Shown piece by piece: positions 1 through 9,194 of a stretch of DNA of 64,000 bases. The position numbers and the translations under genes were made by a program. The stretch covers positions 2,764,501 through 2,828,500 of the forward strand of contig NZ_ARWE01000001.1 in NCBI RefSeq assembly GCF_000384395.1. Reading direction: 5' to 3'. Positions within the stretch are counted from its first letter, which is position 1. The number at the start of each line of letters is the position of its first letter. Under the pieces are notes generated by a model. That model was not told where the DNA came from, did no database searches, and saw nothing but the letters and a program-made list of their open reading frames with translations. This DNA is from Geopsychrobacter electrodiphilus DSM 16401. Its GTDB lineage: Bacteria; Desulfobacterota; Desulfuromonadia; Desulfuromonadales; Geopsychrobacteraceae.

Positions 1-351
1 GGCATCCAGAGCCTGCTGGTGCAGATGGCGCAAGCTGTGCGCATAATTGGTACTGACCAGAGGAACTCCTGATGCAATCGCCGCTTCAAATGCATTGGAC
101 ATAAAACTGACCGGAAGCAGATCGATGGCGACATCAACGCCTTGCTTAAACAGGTGGCACAAGGCTTCTGGCGAAGACGCATCCATCTTTACTGGTGTAA
201 TTTTTTTGGTATCAACTGTTTTGGCAAACTGTGCCCAGCCAGCGAGATTAGCATCGGCACAAATTACCTCGTCAACGGCGGGACTTCTTGCCAGATCAAT
301 GAGTACGGCACGACCCTGAGAACCCAGACCACCCAAAACAACAATCTTCAT
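1..351 (-). CDS. Saccharopine dehydrogenase-like NAD(P)-binding protein (N-terminal part)
   Basis: The gene runs leftward off the window edge; only about the first 117 residues are visible. It opens with a Rossmann dinucleotide-binding loop, MKIVVLGGLGSQGR, then a strand ending in an acidic region (VICADANL) that would contact the adenosine ribose. This is the pattern of the saccharopine dehydrogenase/homospermidine synthase family, which oxidises or reduces amino acid and polyamine intermediates. The ATG lies 83 bases downstream of the stop of the ABC ATPase gene on the same strand, so the two may be co-transcribed and the enzyme may act on the imported amino acid. The substrate cannot be read from this fragment. 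Confidence 0.75.
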   Translation of the reverse strand, partial: MKIVVLGGLGSQGRAVLIDLARSPAVDEVICADANLAGWAQFAKTVDTKKITPVKMDASSPEALCHLFKQGVDVAIDLLPVSFMSNAFEAAIASGVPLVSTNYAHSLRHLHQQALDA

Positions 352-434
352 TATCCAGCTCCTATTTCTGTAAAAAGCTCATTCAAATGGCAGCTCACAA
401 CTGGTTATCAGAGGTGATGAGGCGGCCAATCTGA

Positions 435-1163
435 TCAATGGGACAGAATTTTACTGATAAAATCAGCAGCACGTTCCGTTTTAGGATTATCAAAAAAATC
501 TACCGGCCGGCCGGTCTCGATAATCTTGCCTTCATCCATAAACAGAACCCGATCGGCGACCTTTTTAGCAAAGCCCATTTCATGGGTTACGACACACATC
601 GTGATCCCTTCAGAAGCAAGGCTCACCATAACGTCCAAAACCTCACCGATCATTTCCGGGTCTAAGGCAGAGGTGGGTTCATCAAAGAGCATAACCTCCG
701 GTGACATTGCAAGCCCACGTGCAATAGCCACCCGTTGTTGTTGCCCACCAGACAGCTGAACAGGATAGGCATCAGCTTTTTCAGCCAGCCCGACCCTGTC
801 CAATTTTTCTCTGGCGATTTTTTCAGCTTCACTTTTTGGAATTTTTTTTACGTTGACTGGTGCCAACATAATATTTTGGAGTGCGGTCATGTGGGGATAG
901 AGATGAAATTGCTGAAACACAAAACCTATTTCACCCCGGAGTTTGGTCAGGTTTGTGGATGAATCATGGACGGACATATCGTTAACAAAAATTTCACCTC
1001 GCTGAATTGGTTCAAGTTTGTTGATACACCTGATGAGGGTCGATTTGCCTGAGCCGCTGGGACCGCAGATGACCAAAACCTCCCCCTTGGGTATAAACAA
1101 ATCTATTTGGTTTAAGACGTGAAGTTCGCCGAACCATTTGTTGACGCCTTTAAATTCAATCAT
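435..1163 (-). CDS. Polar amino acid ABC transporter, ATP-binding subunit
   Basis: This 242-residue protein is the cytoplasmic ATPase of an amino acid uptake system of the GlnQ/HisP type. It has Walker [10 protein letters not shown] (about residues 34-42), a Q-loop around FQQF (83-86), the signature LSGGQQQR (137-144), Walker [14 protein letters not shown] (157 onward) and the H-loop histidine in VTHEMG (about 194). Length is normal for the family. An AGGAG site lies just before the ATG. It follows two permease genes and a binding-protein gene on the same strand. The family is certain; the transported amino acid is not. Confidence 0.95.
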   Translation of the reverse strand: MIEFKGVNKWFGELHVLNQIDLFIPKGEVLVICGPSGSGKSTLIRCINKLEPIQRGEIFVNDMSVHDSSTNLTKLRGEIGFVFQQFHLYPHMTALQNIMLAPVNVKKIPKSEAEKIAREKLDRVGLAEKADAYPVQLSGGQQQRVAIARGLAMSPEVMLFDEPTSALDPEMIGEVLDVMVSLASEGITMCVVTHEMGFAKKVADRVLFMDEGKIIETGRPVDFFDNPKTERAADFISKILSH

Positions 1164-1248
1164 TACTCCTTGAGCCCTTTCCTGCTTTGTTGCTTGGACC
1201 TCATTAAATAATCAGCCGGGTCACAACAGAGAACTACTTAGCTACTGC

Positions 1249-1902
1249 TTATACCGCCATCTTCTTCTCCAGATAATTGGAAAGAAGAATCAGGGGGTAT
1301 GAAATGGAAAAATAAAGAACTCCAACCAGTGCAAAAACCATCAGCCCTTCAGGGATTCTCATCACCGTCACCCAACCCACCCGGGTTAAATCCATCACCC
1401 CGATAACCGAGACAACGGAGGTGTCTTTAATCAAAAGCACATACTGCCCCACCAATGGTGGCACGATCACCTTCATCGCCTGAGGGATGATAACCAAACG
1501 CAGTTGTTGAAATTTAGTTAATCCGGAAGAGGTGGCGGCTTCGTGCTGACCCTTAGGGATTGAGTCAATCCCACTTGCAACAATTTCACAGATGAATGCC
1601 GACCCCATAATCGCCATGGCCAGCAACGCGGCAGAAAACGGTTCGAGCTGGATTCCCCATTCAGGGAAGATAAAAAAGACGATAAAAATCTGAACCACAA
1701 ATGGAGTTCCCCGAGCAAAAGAGATGTAGACTCCGATAAGGCGTTTTAACCAGATATTATTGCTTGATCTGATCATCCCAAGGACAAATCCGATCAGGGT
1801 ACAGACCGCAAGACTGATAAAGGCAATCTTGGTGGTCATCCACAAGCCTTGAAGAAAGAAGGGGAAGATCTCCACCAGACGGCCGAAATAGAAGGAGATC
1901 AT
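1249..1902 (-). CDS. Polar amino acid ABC transporter, permease subunit
   Basis: A 217-residue inner-membrane permease of the HisM/GlnP family. It has several hydrophobic segments beginning near residue 12 and the cytoplasmic EAA loop, visible as GQHEAATSSGLTKFQQL (about residues 117-133), which docks onto the ATPase. It starts one base after the stop of the other permease gene (1904), so the two are translationally coupled and probably form a heterodimeric channel. The gap to the downstream ATPase gene is 85 bases. Confidence 0.92.
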   Translation of the reverse strand: MISFYFGRLVEIFPFFLQGLWMTTKIAFISLAVCTLIGFVLGMIRSSNNIWLKRLIGVYISFARGTPFVVQIFIVFFIFPEWGIQLEPFSAALLAMAIMGSAFICEIVASGIDSIPKGQHEAATSSGLTKFQQLRLVIIPQAMKVIVPPLVGQYVLLIKDTSVVSVIGVMDLTRVGWVTVMRIPEGLMVFALVGVLYFSISYPLILLSNYLEKKMAV

Positions 1903-1903
1903 T

Positions 1904-2572
1904 TTAATAGACCTCCCTGAAAATCAGCTTCCGCTGCGACCAGTCAGCCAGGGCTTTGAGGCAAAAATAAATACACATGTAAAAAAAGGTAACCGTTAAA
2001 AATGCTTCCGCAGGCATAAATCGTTCGGAGGTCATAGTCTGCCCACTGCGAGTCAGGTCCATAACCGATATGAGTGAGAGCAGGGCGGTATCCTTGACCA
2101 GCACGATCGCCTGTCCCAACAAAGGGGGAACGGTTACCCCCAAGGCTTGCGGTAGAATGATAAATCGCATTCTCTGAATATAATTCAGGCCGGACGAGAG
2201 CCCCGCTTCGATCTGGCCCTGATCCACGGAATTAATTCCGGCACGGATAATTTCTGCAATATAGGCCCCGGAATTAAGCATCAAGGCAATGATCCCGGTC
2301 TGAATTTCCGGCACCATTATCCCAAGGGTTGGCAGGCCAAAATAGAGAAAATAGATTTGAACCAGAAGAGGTGTTGAACGAATAACTTCGATATAGGCAA
2401 TAACTGGATACGCAAGTAATTTTAAACCTGAAATTCGACACGCAGAGGCGATAATACCGACGATAAGAGCAAGACCTAGTGAGACAAGAGAGATAATAAA
2501 AGTATATTTCAATCCAGTCAGAAATAATGGCAGATATTCGTAAATAACTCTAAAATTAAAATACTCTAGCAT
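1904..2572 (-). CDS. Polar amino acid ABC transporter, permease subunit
   Basis: Second membrane permease of the system, about 222 residues from the start chosen here. The EAA loop is visible as GQIEAGLSSGLNYIQRM, and a hydrophobic segment begins with FLTGLKYTFIISLVSLGLAL. An upstream in-frame ATG at 2587 would add five residues, but it abuts a 17-bp perfect hairpin and has no ribosome site. The ATG at 2572 has a weak GGA seven bases upstream, so I prefer it. It follows the binding-protein gene and is coupled to the second permease. The start is uncertain; the identity is not. Confidence 0.9.
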   Translation of the reverse strand: MLEYFNFRVIYEYLPLFLTGLKYTFIISLVSLGLALIVGIIASACRISGLKLLAYPVIAYIEVIRSTPLLVQIYFLYFGLPTLGIMVPEIQTGIIALMLNSGAYIAEIIRAGINSVDQGQIEAGLSSGLNYIQRMRFIILPQALGVTVPPLLGQAIVLVKDTALLSLISVMDLTRSGQTMTSERFMPAEAFLTVTFFYMCIYFCLKALADWSQRKLIFREVY

Positions 2573-2589
2573 ATTAATATCCGTCATTA

Positions 2590-2629
2590 GTCAGGCAGCT
2601 ATGAAACTAATATTTCATAGCTGCCTGAC
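2590..2629 (-). promoter_or_regulatory. 17-bp perfect hairpin between binding-protein and permease genes
   Basis: A 17-base arm (2590-2606) is exactly complementary to 2613-2629 across a 6-base loop. It lies between the binding-protein stop and the first permease start, with no T-tract following on the minus strand. Such hairpins in ABC operons commonly protect the binding-protein mRNA from 3' decay and reduce downstream expression, giving excess binding protein. That role here is inferred. Its base is two bases from the ATG at 2587, so it may also limit ribosome access. Confidence 0.7.
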
Positions 2630-2684
2630 CCATTACTTCAGTATATTTTTTTACTTATTTTTTAAATAAACAAACCTTGGTGGA

Positions 2685-3488
2685 TTAATGGTCTTTTTTC
2701 CATTCAATCCCTTCCATCCAATAGGAGATATTCTTGTCATAAGTCCCATTGGCTCTAATTGTTTTAAAATAAAGATTAACCCATTGCCACAAATTGACCG
2801 ATTCTGGTTGTACAGCAAAAGCAAGGGGATCTTTGGATGGGCCGAGACGTTTTTCCAGCAGACGGATAGAGTTGGGCGGGTAATCGGGAAGTACGGTAAG
2901 CACGGCCAAGTCATCATTAACGCCGGCGTCAACATGGCCCGCTTCCAAAGCCTGAACGATCATCCGGCCGCCACCTTTATAAGACTTTATTTTAGCATTT
3001 GGCAGGTATTTTTTAGCGATACTTTCGCCGGTGGAACCTAAAAGAACACCTACGGTTACGCTCGGTTTATTTACATCTTCAAGCGTCTGAAAACTGGCAT
3101 TAGTCGTGGTAAAAATGCAGGGTTGAACATAAATCCAGGGATCAGTAAAGGTAACTTTTAAGGCGCGCTTCAGGGTAGGAGTCATATCGGCGGCCAATAT
3201 GTCGGCTTTCCCGGATAAAAGAGCCGGGATCAGACCATCCCAATCGTAAGAAAGAATTTTTAACTTAACCCCCATGGCGTCCGCCATTCCCTGGGTGAAA
3301 TCGACCATCGAACCAGCTGGGTTCCCCTGCTTGTCAATAAAAGCATAAGGTGGCGCTCCGGACTGAACAGCGACGCGCAATTCACCACGCTCGACGATTT
3401 TCTCCAGAGTGCTGGCAAAACTGACACCGGAAAAAAGGACTGTCAGGACGAGAGCAAGGACGATTGATACAAGCTTTCTCTGTTTCAT
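2685..3488 (-). CDS. Polar amino acid ABC transporter, periplasmic binding protein
   Basis: A 267-residue family 3 extracellular solute-binding protein. The first roughly 26 residues form a signal peptide (MKQRKLVSIVLALVLTVLF, with cleavage near SFAS). The mature N-terminus carries the family pattern GELRVAVQSGAPPYAFIDKQ, followed by a GSMVDFTQGMADAMG segment. It captures an amino acid in the periplasm and delivers it to the two downstream permeases. The gene is first in the operon, with a purine-rich GGAG ribosome site before the ATG. Ligand identity cannot be assigned. Confidence 0.93.
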   Translation of the reverse strand: MKQRKLVSIVLALVLTVLFSGVSFASTLEKIVERGELRVAVQSGAPPYAFIDKQGNPAGSMVDFTQGMADAMGVKLKILSYDWDGLIPALLSGKADILAADMTPTLKRALKVTFTDPWIYVQPCIFTTTNASFQTLEDVNKPSVTVGVLLGSTGESIAKKYLPNAKIKSYKGGGRMIVQALEAGHVDAGVNDDLAVLTVLPDYPPNSIRLLEKRLGPSKDPLAFAVQPESVNLWQWVNLYFKTIRANGTYDKNISYWMEGIEWKKDH

Positions 3489-4719
3489 TTGCCACTCCTT
3501 CTCTAAATTTTACTTGTTCTTAAACAAGTGGGAACAGTACCCACCTGACCGAATATCAGATGGATGCAGACGGGCGCACTTAATATCAAATCTAACCCTC
3601 TGATCTGGAGGATGGGGTTTGCCATATTAATTATTGTATTTACCAGGTGATATTCCTTCGACCCCTTTGTGATGTATCCGTACTCTCGGAGGGACTGATC
3701 AACGGCAGAATCGCAACAAGAAGTAACAACACGCGCCCTGATCTGAGTAAAAAGCTTACAAGGTTTTTGATCTTTCGCTAGTGAAAAGCTAGGCAATTCC
3801 CATTGGCCTGAGTATTAGCTTACTGCCCTTCTTCCCCGAAACCCTCTAGACCCCGCAACTAACCTAAACCTGAAGCTCTAATCTGCATTCTATCAAACCT
3901 AATGCACAACATGGGGAAATGTAAAATATTGTTCTACTATGGGGGGTCAAGGGATAAGCTATAGCGGAGTATTTTACATATTAGCTTGATTGAGGATTTT
4001 GCTGAGTAAGTAATCGGCTTTAACACTCTGCACGCGTGAGAGACTTGTCACCAAAATGGCAACCAGAATTCTCGGCGCAAGAGAGCAATCAGTCCGCTGA
4101 TTAACGATCCTTCCTATGAGGCGGAAAATTAGCTGACAGCGCTGCATCGTACAGATATGACGTCACACCCTCGCATCCACGCCCCGAATTTCATGCAAAA
4201 ATTAGCATAATATGAGCGGCAATGTACCTCCAGGGCCCTCAGCCCTTTAACTCTGTTGCCCTCTTTTTCAACACACCAGGCTGACACGATACTAAGCCGG
4301 TCCCATCCGATTCGACTCATATTCTCCAGCAGTGCCCAGTCATAAATTTCTTCTCCCCCACATAGGAAAACAAAATTTTACAATTTTCAGTTATCTCTAT
4401 TAATCATAAATAAGACAACAACATTGACCTGCCTCAGGCAAGATCCTTTCTTTTTCCTGCCGACCACATTTCACTCTTAGCCAAATGACTTTGATGAAAA
4501 TTTAATCTTTTAATGCCCCTGCCCTTCCGAATGAGGAGACGCAGGCGACACTTGCCGCAGAGAATGGTAAACTCGGCTTGTCGGTATTTCGACCGAAACT
4601 GACCTGATTTCGAAGCAACTAGCACGGTTAATTTTTCAAGCAGAGACTGACCCTCCAGGTTCCCAACCTGGGTCAGCTTGGTCAAAGATTGATCTGATGC
4701 ATGGCGAAAAGGATTTGGA
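3489..4719. other. 1.2 kb intergenic stretch without a convincing gene
   Basis: This separates the leftward ABC operon from the rightward M48 gene. Open frames here (for example 3503-3796 and 4129-4320, minus strand) have no ribosome site, no recognisable motif and erratic composition, so I do not call them. It must hold promoters for both flanking genes, but I find no clear -35/-10 pair. One notable structure is a 10-bp inverted repeat, ATGTAAAATA (3919-3928) and TATTTTACAT (3970-3979). No tRNA was seen. Confidence 0.6.
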
Positions 4720-6264
4720 ATGATGAAAAGACGACTGATACTCTGCGCGATATTTGCTCTTCTATCCGGCTGCGCCGTCAACCCGGTAACCGGCAAGAAT
4801 GAATTCAGTCTGGTCAGTGAGCAGCAGGAGCTCGCCATCGGCGCACAGCAGTACGCCCCGGCGCGCCAGACTCAGGGAGGTGATTATGTGGCTGATCCCG
4901 AACTGGCGACCTATGTCAACCAGGTCGGGCAGAAGCTCGCTGCGGTGAGTGATAGAAAACTCCCTTATGAGTTCAAGGTCCTGAACAACTCCGTCCCCAA
5001 CGCCTGGGCCTTACCCGGTGGCAAAATTTCGATCAACCGTGGACTGCTGACGGAGTTAAAGAGTGAATCTGAACTGGCAGCCGTCCTCGGCCATGAAATA
5101 GTCCATGCCGCCGCCGGTCATGGCGCCCAAAGCATGTCCAAAGGGATGTTGCTTCAAGCCGGGATGATGGGGGCCGCCCTCGCCACCCAGGGAACAGATT
5201 ATGCCAATCTGGCCCAGATGGGCGCGGGGCTCGGGGCCCAGCTGATCACGCAGAAGTTCGGCCGCGATGCCGAACGTGAAGCGGATCACTACGGCATGTT
5301 GTACATGTCGCGTGCCGGCTACGATCCACAAGGCGCCGTCGACCTGCAGCGCACCTTTGTCAAACTCGCTGAGGGAAAACAGCAGGATTGGCTTAATGGC
5401 CTCTTTGCCAGCCATCCGCCGTCAGAGGAACGCGTACAAGATAATATCGCCATGCTGGCAACCCTGCCCAAAGGGGGCGAGATCGGAAGCGTACGTTACC
5501 AGGAAAAGATCGCGCATCTGCTCAAAACCAAACCGGCCTACGCCGCCTACGACAAGGGGCGTGAGGCGCTGGCGAAAGGTGATTTGACGAGCGCCAGCCG
5601 TCTGGCCCAACAGGCGATCGCGCTGGAACCTAAGGAAGCTATCTTCTATGGGTTGCTGGGGGATGTGGAGCAGAAGAAGAAACAGTTTGGCGCGGCTATC
5701 GTTCAGTACGACACGGCTACACGTCTGAACCCCAACCTCTTCTACTTCTACCTGCAACGCGGTAAGGTCAACGAGCAGTTAAATCTGGTCACCCAGGCGC
5801 AAGCCGACCTGAAGTACAGTGTCAAACTGCTGCCGACCGCCGAGGCCTACAATTCACTCGGAAACCTGGCGCAAAAAGCCGGGCATCTGGATGAGGCGAA
5901 AGCCTACTTTGCCAAGGTTGCGAGCAATCAGGGGGAACTTGGCCAGCAGGCCTACGGCGCCCTGGTTGATCTGGACCTGAAGGATAATCCCGCTAAGTAT
6001 TTACAGCTCAGAACCGGGCAGGACGCCCAGGGAAGGATTGTTGCGCAGATTGGTAATCCGACGCCCAGAAGTGTCGGTGGAATTATCCTGGTCCTTCAAT
6101 ACATGGATGTCACCGGCAAGATCCAGCCACTGACGCGCAGCTTGAACGGATCGGTCGCAGCCCGCAGCCAGAAATTCTTCGATCTCGGCCTGACCGGGCA
6201 ACTCACATTGGAGCAGCTAAAGTCGTTAAAATCCGGGATTGCAGCAGCACAGGTGGTACGCTGA
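4720..6264 (+). CDS. M48 family zinc metalloprotease lipoprotein with TPR-like C-terminus
   Basis: A 514-residue BepA-like protease probably working on outer-membrane protein assembly or quality control. The N-terminus is a lipoprotein signal with lipobox LLSGC (Cys 18 lipidated). The zinc site is HEIVH (about 125-129), with the third ligand in the ExxAD segment AEREADHYG (Glu near 185). Residues after about 270 show helical repeats resembling tetratricopeptides, such as FYGLLGDVEQKKKQFGAAI. ATG codons occur at 4720 and 4723 behind AAAAGGA; either could be used. It is transcribed opposite to its neighbours and converges with hisIE. Confidence 0.92.
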   Translation: MMKRRLILCAIFALLSGCAVNPVTGKNEFSLVSEQQELAIGAQQYAPARQTQGGDYVADPELATYVNQVGQKLAAVSDRKLPYEFKVLNNSVPNAWALPGGKISINRGLLTELKSESELAAVLGHEIVHAAAGHGAQSMSKGMLLQAGMMGAALATQGTDYANLAQMGAGLGAQLITQKFGRDAEREADHYGMLYMSRAGYDPQGAVDLQRTFVKLAEGKQQDWLNGLFASHPPSEERVQDNIAMLATLPKGGEIGSVRYQEKIAHLLKTKPAYAAYDKGREALAKGDLTSASRLAQQAIALEPKEAIFYGLLGDVEQKKKQFGAAIVQYDTATRLNPNLFYFYLQRGKVNEQLNLVTQAQADLKYSVKLLPTAEAYNSLGNLAQKAGHLDEAKAYFAKVASNQGELGQQAYGALVDLDLKDNPAKYLQLRTGQDAQGRIVAQIGNPTPRSVGGIILVLQYMDVTGKIQPLTRSLNGSVAARSQKFFDLGLTGQLTLEQLKSLKSGIAAAQVVR

Positions 6265-6313
6265 GTCCGGGAATGAATTATAACTCGGGATGTTGGTCCC
6301 GCTGACAACTTGT

Positions 6314-7009
6314 TCACTTACCGCGAGCGGCCTTCTCGTCGAGACCCGACAGGCCGAAGCGGCGCCGCAGTTCGGCGTAGATTCTTTCTGGCGGCAGATC
6401 GTAATAACCGAGCAGGACCAGGACGTGGAAGAAGAGATCGGCGACCTCGCCGATAATCTCTTGCTTGATGCCGCCCTTGCCGGCAACCGCGGTCTCGGTC
6501 GCTTCTTCACCGATCTTGCCGAGGATCTTGTCCAGCCCCTTATCAAAGAGTGACTTGACATAGGACTTCTCGCCGTCGGCCAGCTGCTTGCGCTCCTGAA
6601 TGATATTATAGAGCGCTTCCATAATATCCTGCCGGGCGTAGATACTGGCGGTATCAACCAGTTTCTCGCCTCCTGCTTTTATCCCCGCATCCCAGGAACG
6701 ATAAAAACAGCTGCGCTGCCCGGTATGACAGGCGGCGCCCTGCTGCTCAATCTTGATCAGCAAACAGTCGTTGTCGCAATCGAAGCGGATCTCCTTGACG
6801 ATCTGAAAATGACCGGAGGTTTCACCCTTCAGCCACTGCTTCTGGCGCGAGCGCGAATAGTAATGAACCTTGCCCGTCGCCAGGGTTTGGGTGACGGCCT
6901 CGGCGTTCATGTAGGCCATCATCAGCACTTCGCCAGTCTCGGCGTCCTGGGTGATCGCCGGGATCAGGCCATCACTATCAAATTTCAATTGTTCAACCAA
7001 AGACATCAT
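6314..7009 (-). CDS. hisIE: Bifunctional phosphoribosyl-AMP cyclohydrolase / phosphoribosyl-ATP pyrophosphatase
   Basis: This 231-residue fusion catalyses steps two and three of histidine synthesis: hydrolysis of PR-ATP to PR-AMP, then ring opening. The N-terminal HisI domain (about 1-115) has the motif KGETSGHFQ and zinc cysteines in [12 protein letters not shown]. The C-terminal HisE domain (about 120-225) carries the acidic helix [14 protein letters not shown]. It is last in the leftward his cluster. A spacer with a degenerate heptamer repeat separates it from hisF. Two adjacent ATGs (7009 and 7006) are possible behind GGAGGAGAG. Confidence 0.96.
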   Translation of the reverse strand: MMSLVEQLKFDSDGLIPAITQDAETGEVLMMAYMNAEAVTQTLATGKVHYYSRSRQKQWLKGETSGHFQIVKEIRFDCDNDCLLIKIEQQGAACHTGQRSCFYRSWDAGIKAGGEKLVDTASIYARQDIMEALYNIIQERKQLADGEKSYVKSLFDKGLDKILGKIGEEATETAVAGKGGIKQEIIGEVADLFFHVLVLLGYYDLPPERIYAELRRRFGLSGLDEKAARGK

Positions 7010-7018
7010 CTCTCCTCC

Positions 7019-7046
7019 CCCTCACTCTTTACGCCTCACCCCTCAC
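7019..7046 (-). repeat. Four degenerate heptamers GTGAGGN in the hisF-hisIE spacer
   Basis: Read on the minus strand, 7046 to 7019 is GTGAGGG, GTGAGGC, GTAAAGA, GTGAGGG, followed directly by the purine-rich GGAGGAG. The hisF stop codon lies inside the first unit. The same heptamer series occurs between hisG and hisD (11233-11274). Besides spacing the genes, the purine-rich units sit where the hisIE ribosome site is. Confidence 0.75.
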
Positions 7047-7813
7047 AGGATTCTGGCTGGCACCCCATGCTGTTTCAGATATTCCTTGCACTCGGCGATG
7101 GTGTATTGCTTGAAGTGGAAGATCGAAGCCGCAAGGGCCGCACTGGCACCGCCCTCCACCAACCCCTCGCGGATATGTTCGAGAGTACCGACCCCGCCCG
7201 AGGCGATCACCGGAATCTCAACCGCATCACTGACCGCGCGGGTCAGAGCAATATCGTAGCCATCCTTGGTACCGTCACAGTCCATCGAAGTCAGCAAAAT
7301 TTCCCCGCTGCCGTAGGCTTCCATCTTCTGAGCCCATTCGACCACATCGATACCGGTCGGTTTACGGCCACCATGGGTGTAAACTTCCCAGCGCGTCGGA
7401 TTAGAATCGGGGACACGACGCGCGTCAATGGCAACTACGGTGCACTGGCTGCCAAAACGGTTCGCAGCTTCACGCACAAACTCGGGATTAAACACCGCGG
7501 CGGTGTTGATCGACACCTTGTCGGCTCCGGCGTTAAGCATCTTGCGAATGTCTTCACAGCTCCGAATCCCTCCGCCTACGGTCAGCGGCATAAAGACCCG
7601 CTCGGCGGTGCGTCGCACCACATCGATGATGGTGTCGCGATTATCGCTGCTGGCGGTGATGTCGAGAAAGATCAGTTCATCTGCGCCCTGGGCGTCGTAG
7701 GCCTCGGCGGCCTCAACCGGGTCCCCGGCGTCACGCAGGCCGACAAACTGCACCCCTTTGACCACGCGGCCATCCTTGACGTCGAGGCAGGGGATAATTC
7801 TTTTGGTCAGCAT
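7043..7813 (-). CDS. hisF: Imidazole glycerol phosphate synthase, cyclase subunit
   Basis: A 256-residue (beta/alpha)8-barrel that, with HisH, converts PRFAR and ammonia into imidazole glycerol phosphate and AICAR. The N-terminus [20 protein letters not shown] contains the catalytic aspartate (about residue 11). The second catalytic aspartate lies in [15 protein letters not shown] (about 130). The phosphate-binding segment [16 protein letters not shown] is near 200-215. Length matches the family. It follows hisA by 4 bases and precedes hisIE. Confidence 0.98.
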   Translation of the reverse strand: MLTKRIIPCLDVKDGRVVKGVQFVGLRDAGDPVEAAEAYDAQGADELIFLDITASSDNRDTIIDVVRRTAERVFMPLTVGGGIRSCEDIRKMLNAGADKVSINTAAVFNPEFVREAANRFGSQCTVVAIDARRVPDSNPTRWEVYTHGGRKPTGIDVVEWAQKMEAYGSGEILLTSMDCDGTKDGYDIALTRAVSDAVEIPVIASGGVGTLEHIREGLVEGGASAALAASIFHFKQYTIAECKEYLKQHGVPARIL

Positions 7814-7817
7814 CTGA

Positions 7818-8552
7818 TTAATCCTGTCTCTGCCTGGTCAGAGCGACCGCTTCGCGCAGATCAATAGCTCCGGAGTAGATCGCCTTGCCGGTGATGACGC
7901 CGGTCACCCCGGAAGATTCGATCGCCATCAGACGCCGGATGTCATCGAGGCTCGAGAGCCCGCCCGAAGCAATCACCGGGATATTGATCGCTTCAGCCAG
8001 CGCTTTGGTCGCCTCGATATTCGGCCCCTGCATCATACCGTCACGCGCGATATCGGTGTAGATGATTGCCTCAACGCCGAAGCCTTCCATCTCTTTGGCC
8101 ATTTCGGTCGCGAGTTTTTCGGTCACATCGGCCCAGCCACGCACCGCGACCAGCCCCTTCATGGCATCGATACCGACCACGATCCGACCGGGGAATTTTT
8201 TGCACGCTTCCGCGACAAGCAGAGGATTCTCCTTGGCGATGGTACCGAGAATCACCCGGGTCACACCCAACTCAAGATACGCCTCAATCGTTTGCAGATC
8301 ACGGATACCGCCGCCCAGTTCACTGGGAATGCTGATCGCTGCAACAATCGCGCGGATCGCGGCCTTGTTCTTCGGTACCCCGGCAAAGGCGCCATCGAGA
8401 TCGACGATATGCAGGAGTTCACCGCCCTGCTCCTGCCAGGTCAGCGCCTGAGCGGCCGGATCATCATTATAGACGGTATCCTTATCCATCAGACCCTGCT
8501 CCAGGCGGACACAGCGGCCTTCTTTCAGATCAATCGCGGGCAGAATAATCAC
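7818..8552 (-). CDS. hisA: ProFAR isomerase (HisA)
   Basis: A 244-residue barrel enzyme that isomerises ProFAR to PRFAR, the fourth step of histidine synthesis. It starts [20 protein letters not shown] with the catalytic aspartate at residue 8. The second acid is in [16 protein letters not shown] (about 130). The phosphate loops are ELGGGIRD and [12 protein letters not shown]. The start directly abuts the hisH stop, so the genes are coupled. HisA and HisF share ancestry; the ELGGGIRD and TDIARDG motifs assign this copy to HisA. Confidence 0.98.
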   Translation of the reverse strand: MIILPAIDLKEGRCVRLEQGLMDKDTVYNDDPAAQALTWQEQGGELLHIVDLDGAFAGVPKNKAAIRAIVAAISIPSELGGGIRDLQTIEAYLELGVTRVILGTIAKENPLLVAEACKKFPGRIVVGIDAMKGLVAVRGWADVTEKLATEMAKEMEGFGVEAIIYTDIARDGMMQGPNIEATKALAEAINIPVIASGGLSSLDDIRRLMAIESSGVTGVITGKAIYSGAIDLREAVALTRQRQD

Positions 8553-9176
8553 TTACATCTCTCCAAAGTTTTTAAAAATATTCAAGCCAATCAACTGGCT
8601 CTTTTCAGGGTGAAACTGCGTCGCAAGGATATTGTCGTGCCAGAGGGAGGCACAGAACTCGACCTCCCCGTAGCGACAGCTGGCGGCAACATCGGCCTGG
8701 TTCTCGGCCTGACAGTAATAGGAATGGACAAAGTAGACGAAGCTTTCGTCAAGCACACCTTTAAACAACGGTGAGGCCTGCTTCTGCAACAGGTTATTCC
8801 AGCCCATGTGCGGCACCTTGAGACGTTCGCCGTTCTCGACCATGCCCGAGGGGAAACGCATTACCTTGCCGGGGATCAGGCCAAGCCCCTGATGCTGGCC
8901 GAACTCTTCACTCTCATCAAACAGCATCTGCATGCCGACGCAGATCCCTAACAACGGCTTGCCGGTCTTAACGTGAGCCAGCAAGGGGTCAACAAAACCA
9001 CCGGCCCGCAAATTGTTCACGCAGTCGGCAAAGGCGCCGACGCCCGGCAATACAATTTTATCGGCGCTGGCAATATCCTGCGGATTGGCGCTGACCCGGA
9101 CAGCAAAGCCGAGGGACTCAAAGGCCTTCTCGACGCTGCGCAGGTTGCCCATTTCGTAATCTATGATGTTAATCAT
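8553..9176 (-). CDS. hisH: Imidazole glycerol phosphate synthase, glutamine amidotransferase subunit
   Basis: A 207-residue class I glutaminase supplying ammonia to HisF. The nucleophile is in LLGICVGMQMLF (Cys about 80) and the His-Glu pair in THPEKSQ. I start at the ATG giving MINIIDYEMGNLRSVEKAF, typical of HisH. A longer open frame reaches 9239, but it reads through a dispersed palindromic repeat and encodes no family sequence. It is adjacent to hisA and separated from hisB by the repeat-bearing spacer. Confidence 0.97.
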   Translation of the reverse strand: MINIIDYEMGNLRSVEKAFESLGFAVRVSANPQDIASADKIVLPGVGAFADCVNNLRAGGFVDPLLAHVKTGKPLLGICVGMQMLFDESEEFGQHQGLGLIPGKVMRFPSGMVENGERLKVPHMGWNNLLQKQASPLFKGVLDESFVYFVHSYYCQAENQADVAASCRYGEVEFCASLWHDNILATQFHPEKSQLIGLNIFKNFGEM

Positions 9177-9194
9177 TCTGTCTCTCTGAATAAA

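Noticed and set aside
3503-3796. Minus-strand frame of 97 residues upstream of the binding-protein gene
   Set aside because: No recognisable family, no ribosome site, and it occupies the expected promoter region.
4290-4325. GATTCGACTC resembling a tRNA T-loop
   Set aside because: No acceptor stem, D-arm or anticodon arm could be formed around it.
4434-4838. Minus-strand frame of 134 residues overlapping the M48 start
   Set aside because: No ribosome site, no motif, and it overlaps the lipoprotein signal of the M48 gene.
6286-6301. CGGGA...TCCCG stem between the M48 gene and hisIE as a bidirectional terminator
   Set aside because: Five-base stem with no T-run on either strand.
6725-7867. 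Long plus-strand frame of 380 residues
   Set aside because: It is antisense to hisIE and hisF, both strongly supported, and shows no family motif.
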